A program made the translations under genes and the position numbers. From Candidatus Colicola caccequi (lineage in GTDB: Bacteria > Bacteroidota > Bacteroidia > Bacteroidales > Paludibacteraceae), in NCBI GenBank assembly GCA_018065205.1, contig JAGHTR010000124.1:1-14962 (forward strand): DNA of 14,962 bases. Reading direction: 5' to 3'. This document shows, in pieces, positions 13,191-14,962 of this stretch (the stretch's first letter is position 1; every line of letters starts with the position of its first letter). Below the pieces are notes generated by a model that was not told the DNA's origin, did not search any database, and worked only from the letters and a program-made list of their open reading frames with translations.

Positions 13191-14962
13191 ATGAAAAACA
13201 AATTTTTATCGCGAATAGGGCAGTGGCATACCCCCCCCTATCTTCGCAAGTGTTTAACCTCCCTTAAGGCCCTCACCCTCCTCCTCGTGATGCTGATGAG
13301 TGTCAATGTATGGGGAGAAGATGAAGTGGCTTATACTATTACTTATACAAAAGGAACATCTGATTCTGGAACAGCAACCCCATCTATTGCCACTCAAAAA
13401 GACAAAGATGGAACGGATGGCTCTTTTGCCACTTTGTCTGCCAATAGTTATGCATATGCACGCACCAATGGACTGCATCTGAGTTCAGGCAAGAGTGCAG
13501 GTAATGCTACGCTAACGTTATCCGACGATGGTAAAGTTGTGGCATCAAAAATAGTTACTAACGCTTTGGCAAAATCTAATAAATCTTTTAGCATTGAAGT
13601 AACTTTTACTGACAATACAAAACAAACTGCTACCTTTACTCCAGGAATATCAACAACGGACTGCACTCTAACAATAAGTGATGCCAATGCGAGTAAAACG
13701 ATAAAAAGCATTTATTACTCAGCTGGTTCAGGGACAGGTACGGGTATTGCGTCTACTACGGTATATACTGCTGCCGCTTCCACTAAAACCGCTCTTGATC
13801 AAGTATCAAATTTAAGTGCAGGTACTCCAAGCGCAACGTCTGTTACAATTTCTTGGACTGGAATTTCTGACTCTGAGTTAGATGGTTATAAAGTGGAATA
13901 TAAAGTAAAAAGTGCAGCCGCATGGACAGTCGCTACATCCAAAACGACTGAAACTTCGTTCACTCTTACAGGATTAACTCCAAGCACAGAATATGCTTAC
14001 CAAATCACATCTGTTGCTAAGTCAACAAGTACAACTAAGAAAGATAGTGATCCCCAAGCAGGAACAAACTTTACTACTGCTGCTCCTCAAAAATATTATG
14101 CGCATTTTTACGTAAATGGTACGGAAAATGAAACTTTCAAGCAATATCTTGAAGAAGGTGCTGCGATTAATATGCCGACGGAAGTTGATGCTCCATCTAC
14201 TTGTAGTGATAAGGTTTTTGTTGGTTGGGTCGGGGAAGCTAATAAGGATTATAAGAGTGAAGATACTGCTCCCGATTATATTACCAATCCAACTATGGGA
14301 TCTGCTGATATAAAATTCTACGCCGTCTTTGCTGATGAAAGTGCAGGAGGAACAACTTCTGTGACCAAAGATATTATTGCTGAGGCGGGGGTTACTGCAT
14401 CTCAAACGCTTAATGGAACCGCATATCAAATAGGTGATTTACCCATTCAATTAACAGCAACAAAAGGAACGTCTAACTGGCCGGTTATTAACTATAATGC
14501 CACCAATGGGAATGACTTAAGATTTTATAAATCGTCAAGTAGTGTAACTTTTGCCACAACAAATAGTCAACCTATCACAAAGATTGAATTCAAGAAAAAT
14601 TCTACAACAAACTCAAACCTAAACACTTATTTTAGTGCTAATGTCGGTACATTAAGTAGTAATGTTTGGACAGGAAGTAGTACAAGTGTGACAATAACAT
14701 TCTCTAATACGGATAACTATAAGGAGCAGATGTATATTGTTAATGTTACCTATTCAGCAACGGGTGGCAAAACTTACTCCAACTACACCACTTCTTGTGT
14801 TGTTGATGACCGCACTCCGGTGAAGATGACTGGATTCACGGCAGACGAGACAACTCTTCTCAAAGGTGCTACTACTAATACATCCGTTACAAACGACCAA
14901 ACAGGTTGGACTGCTGCTTATACTTATTCGTCCGATAAACCGGAAGTGGCTACCGTAAGCGA
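13191..14962 (+). CDS. Large secreted multi-domain surface protein (3' end cut by window edge)
   Basis: The frame is open for 590 codons to the right edge. It has a long signal peptide: a basic, Trp/Pro-containing lead (1-26), then LKALTLLLVMLMSVNVWG (25-42) with probable cleavage after Gly42. Modules follow: a Thr/Ser-rich beta region (about 46-195), a fibronectin III-like domain (205-296; SVTISWTG, GYKVEYKV, LTGLTPSTEYAYQI), an InlB/Listeria-Bacteroides-like repeat (301-381; VFVGWVGEA, IKFYAVFAD), a second beta region (393-521), and the beginning of a Big2-like domain (540 on; VKMTGFTADETTLLKG, SSDKPEVATVS). Such proteins act in adhesion or glycan binding; no enzyme domain is visible yet. 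It starts 34 bases after the toxin gene with no clear promoter of its own. Eight C at 13231-13238 encode Thr14-Pro15-Pro16. Confidence 0.85.
   Translation, partial: MKNKFLSRIGQWHTPPYLRKCLTSLKALTLLLVMLMSVNVWGEDEVAYTITYTKGTSDSGTATPSIATQKDKDGTDGSFATLSANSYAYARTNGLHLSSGKSAGNATLTLSDDGKVVASKIVTNALAKSNKSFSIEVTFTDNTKQTATFTPGISTTDCTLTISDANASKTIKSIYYSAGSGTGTGIASTTVYTAAASTKTALDQVSNLSAGTPSATSVTISWTGISDSELDGYKVEYKVKSAAAWTVATSKTTETSFTLTGLTPSTEYAYQITSVAKSTSTTKKDSDPQAGTNFTTAAPQKYYAHFYVNGTENETFKQYLEEGAAINMPTEVDAPSTCSDKVFVGWVGEANKDYKSEDTAPDYITNPTMGSADIKFYAVFADESAGGTTSVTKDIIAEAGVTASQTLNGTAYQIGDLPIQLTATKGTSNWPVINYNATNGNDLRFYKSSSSVTFATTNSQPITKIEFKKNSTTNSNLNTYFSANVGTLSSNVWTGSSTSVTITFSNTDNYKEQMYIVNVTYSATGGKTYSNYTTSCVVDDRTPVKMTGFTADETTLLKGATTNTSVTNDQTGWTAAYTYSSDKPEVATVS

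Overview
The window looks like chromosomal DNA from an anaerobic, propionate-forming member of the Bacteroidales (Bacteroidota), probably an uncultured gut or rumen lineage. The reasons are: promoters of the Bacteroidota type (TAnnTTTG at -7 with TTG/TTTG about 20 bases upstream, seen at five places), lipoprotein glycosidases, a sodium-pumping methylmalonyl-CoA decarboxylase operon in the order seen in this order of bacteria, and a long secreted beta-sandwich protein with a Bacteroidales-like signal peptide. No rRNA, tRNA, CRISPR array or insertion sequence was seen.

Layout. (1) 1-3247, minus strand: two GH13 alpha-amylase-family lipoproteins in an operon; the downstream one is cut by the left edge. 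(2) 3321-4932, plus strand: a divergent three-gene cassette encoding an S24/S26 signal-peptidase-like protein, a PqqD-like (RRE-fold) protein and an HPr-kinase/PEPCK-like P-loop protein, closed by a terminator hairpin. It looks like a peptide-modification cassette without a visible precursor. (3) 4931-11839, minus strand: one long operon mce-mmdA-mmdD-mmdC-mmdB-trpB2-mtaB. Its first five genes convert (R/S)-methylmalonyl-CoA to propionyl-CoA and CO2 while exporting Na+. The last two, a stand-alone tryptophan synthase beta and a tRNA methylthiotransferase, follow with gaps of only three bases. Two diverged copies of one structured repeat lie in the only two sizeable gaps of this operon. (4) 11840-12608: about 770 bases without a convincing gene. 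They hold several hairpins, three kinds of short tandem repeat and an orphan promoter. (5) 12555-13156, plus strand: a type II toxin-antitoxin pair with a RelE/ParE-like toxin. (6) 13191-14962, plus strand: the start of a large secreted protein with FN3-like, InlB-like and Big2-like modules, running off the right edge. It carries a run of eight C in its signal-peptide region.

How the parts fit: the amylases supply maltose and glucose from starch-like glucans at the cell surface, and the Mmd operon carries out the energy-conserving end of the succinate-to-propionate pathway. The peptide cassette, the toxin-antitoxin pair and the large secreted protein are accessory. The points most worth following are the orphan RRE/kinase/peptidase cassette, the duplicated structured element inside the mmd operon, and the poly-C tract.
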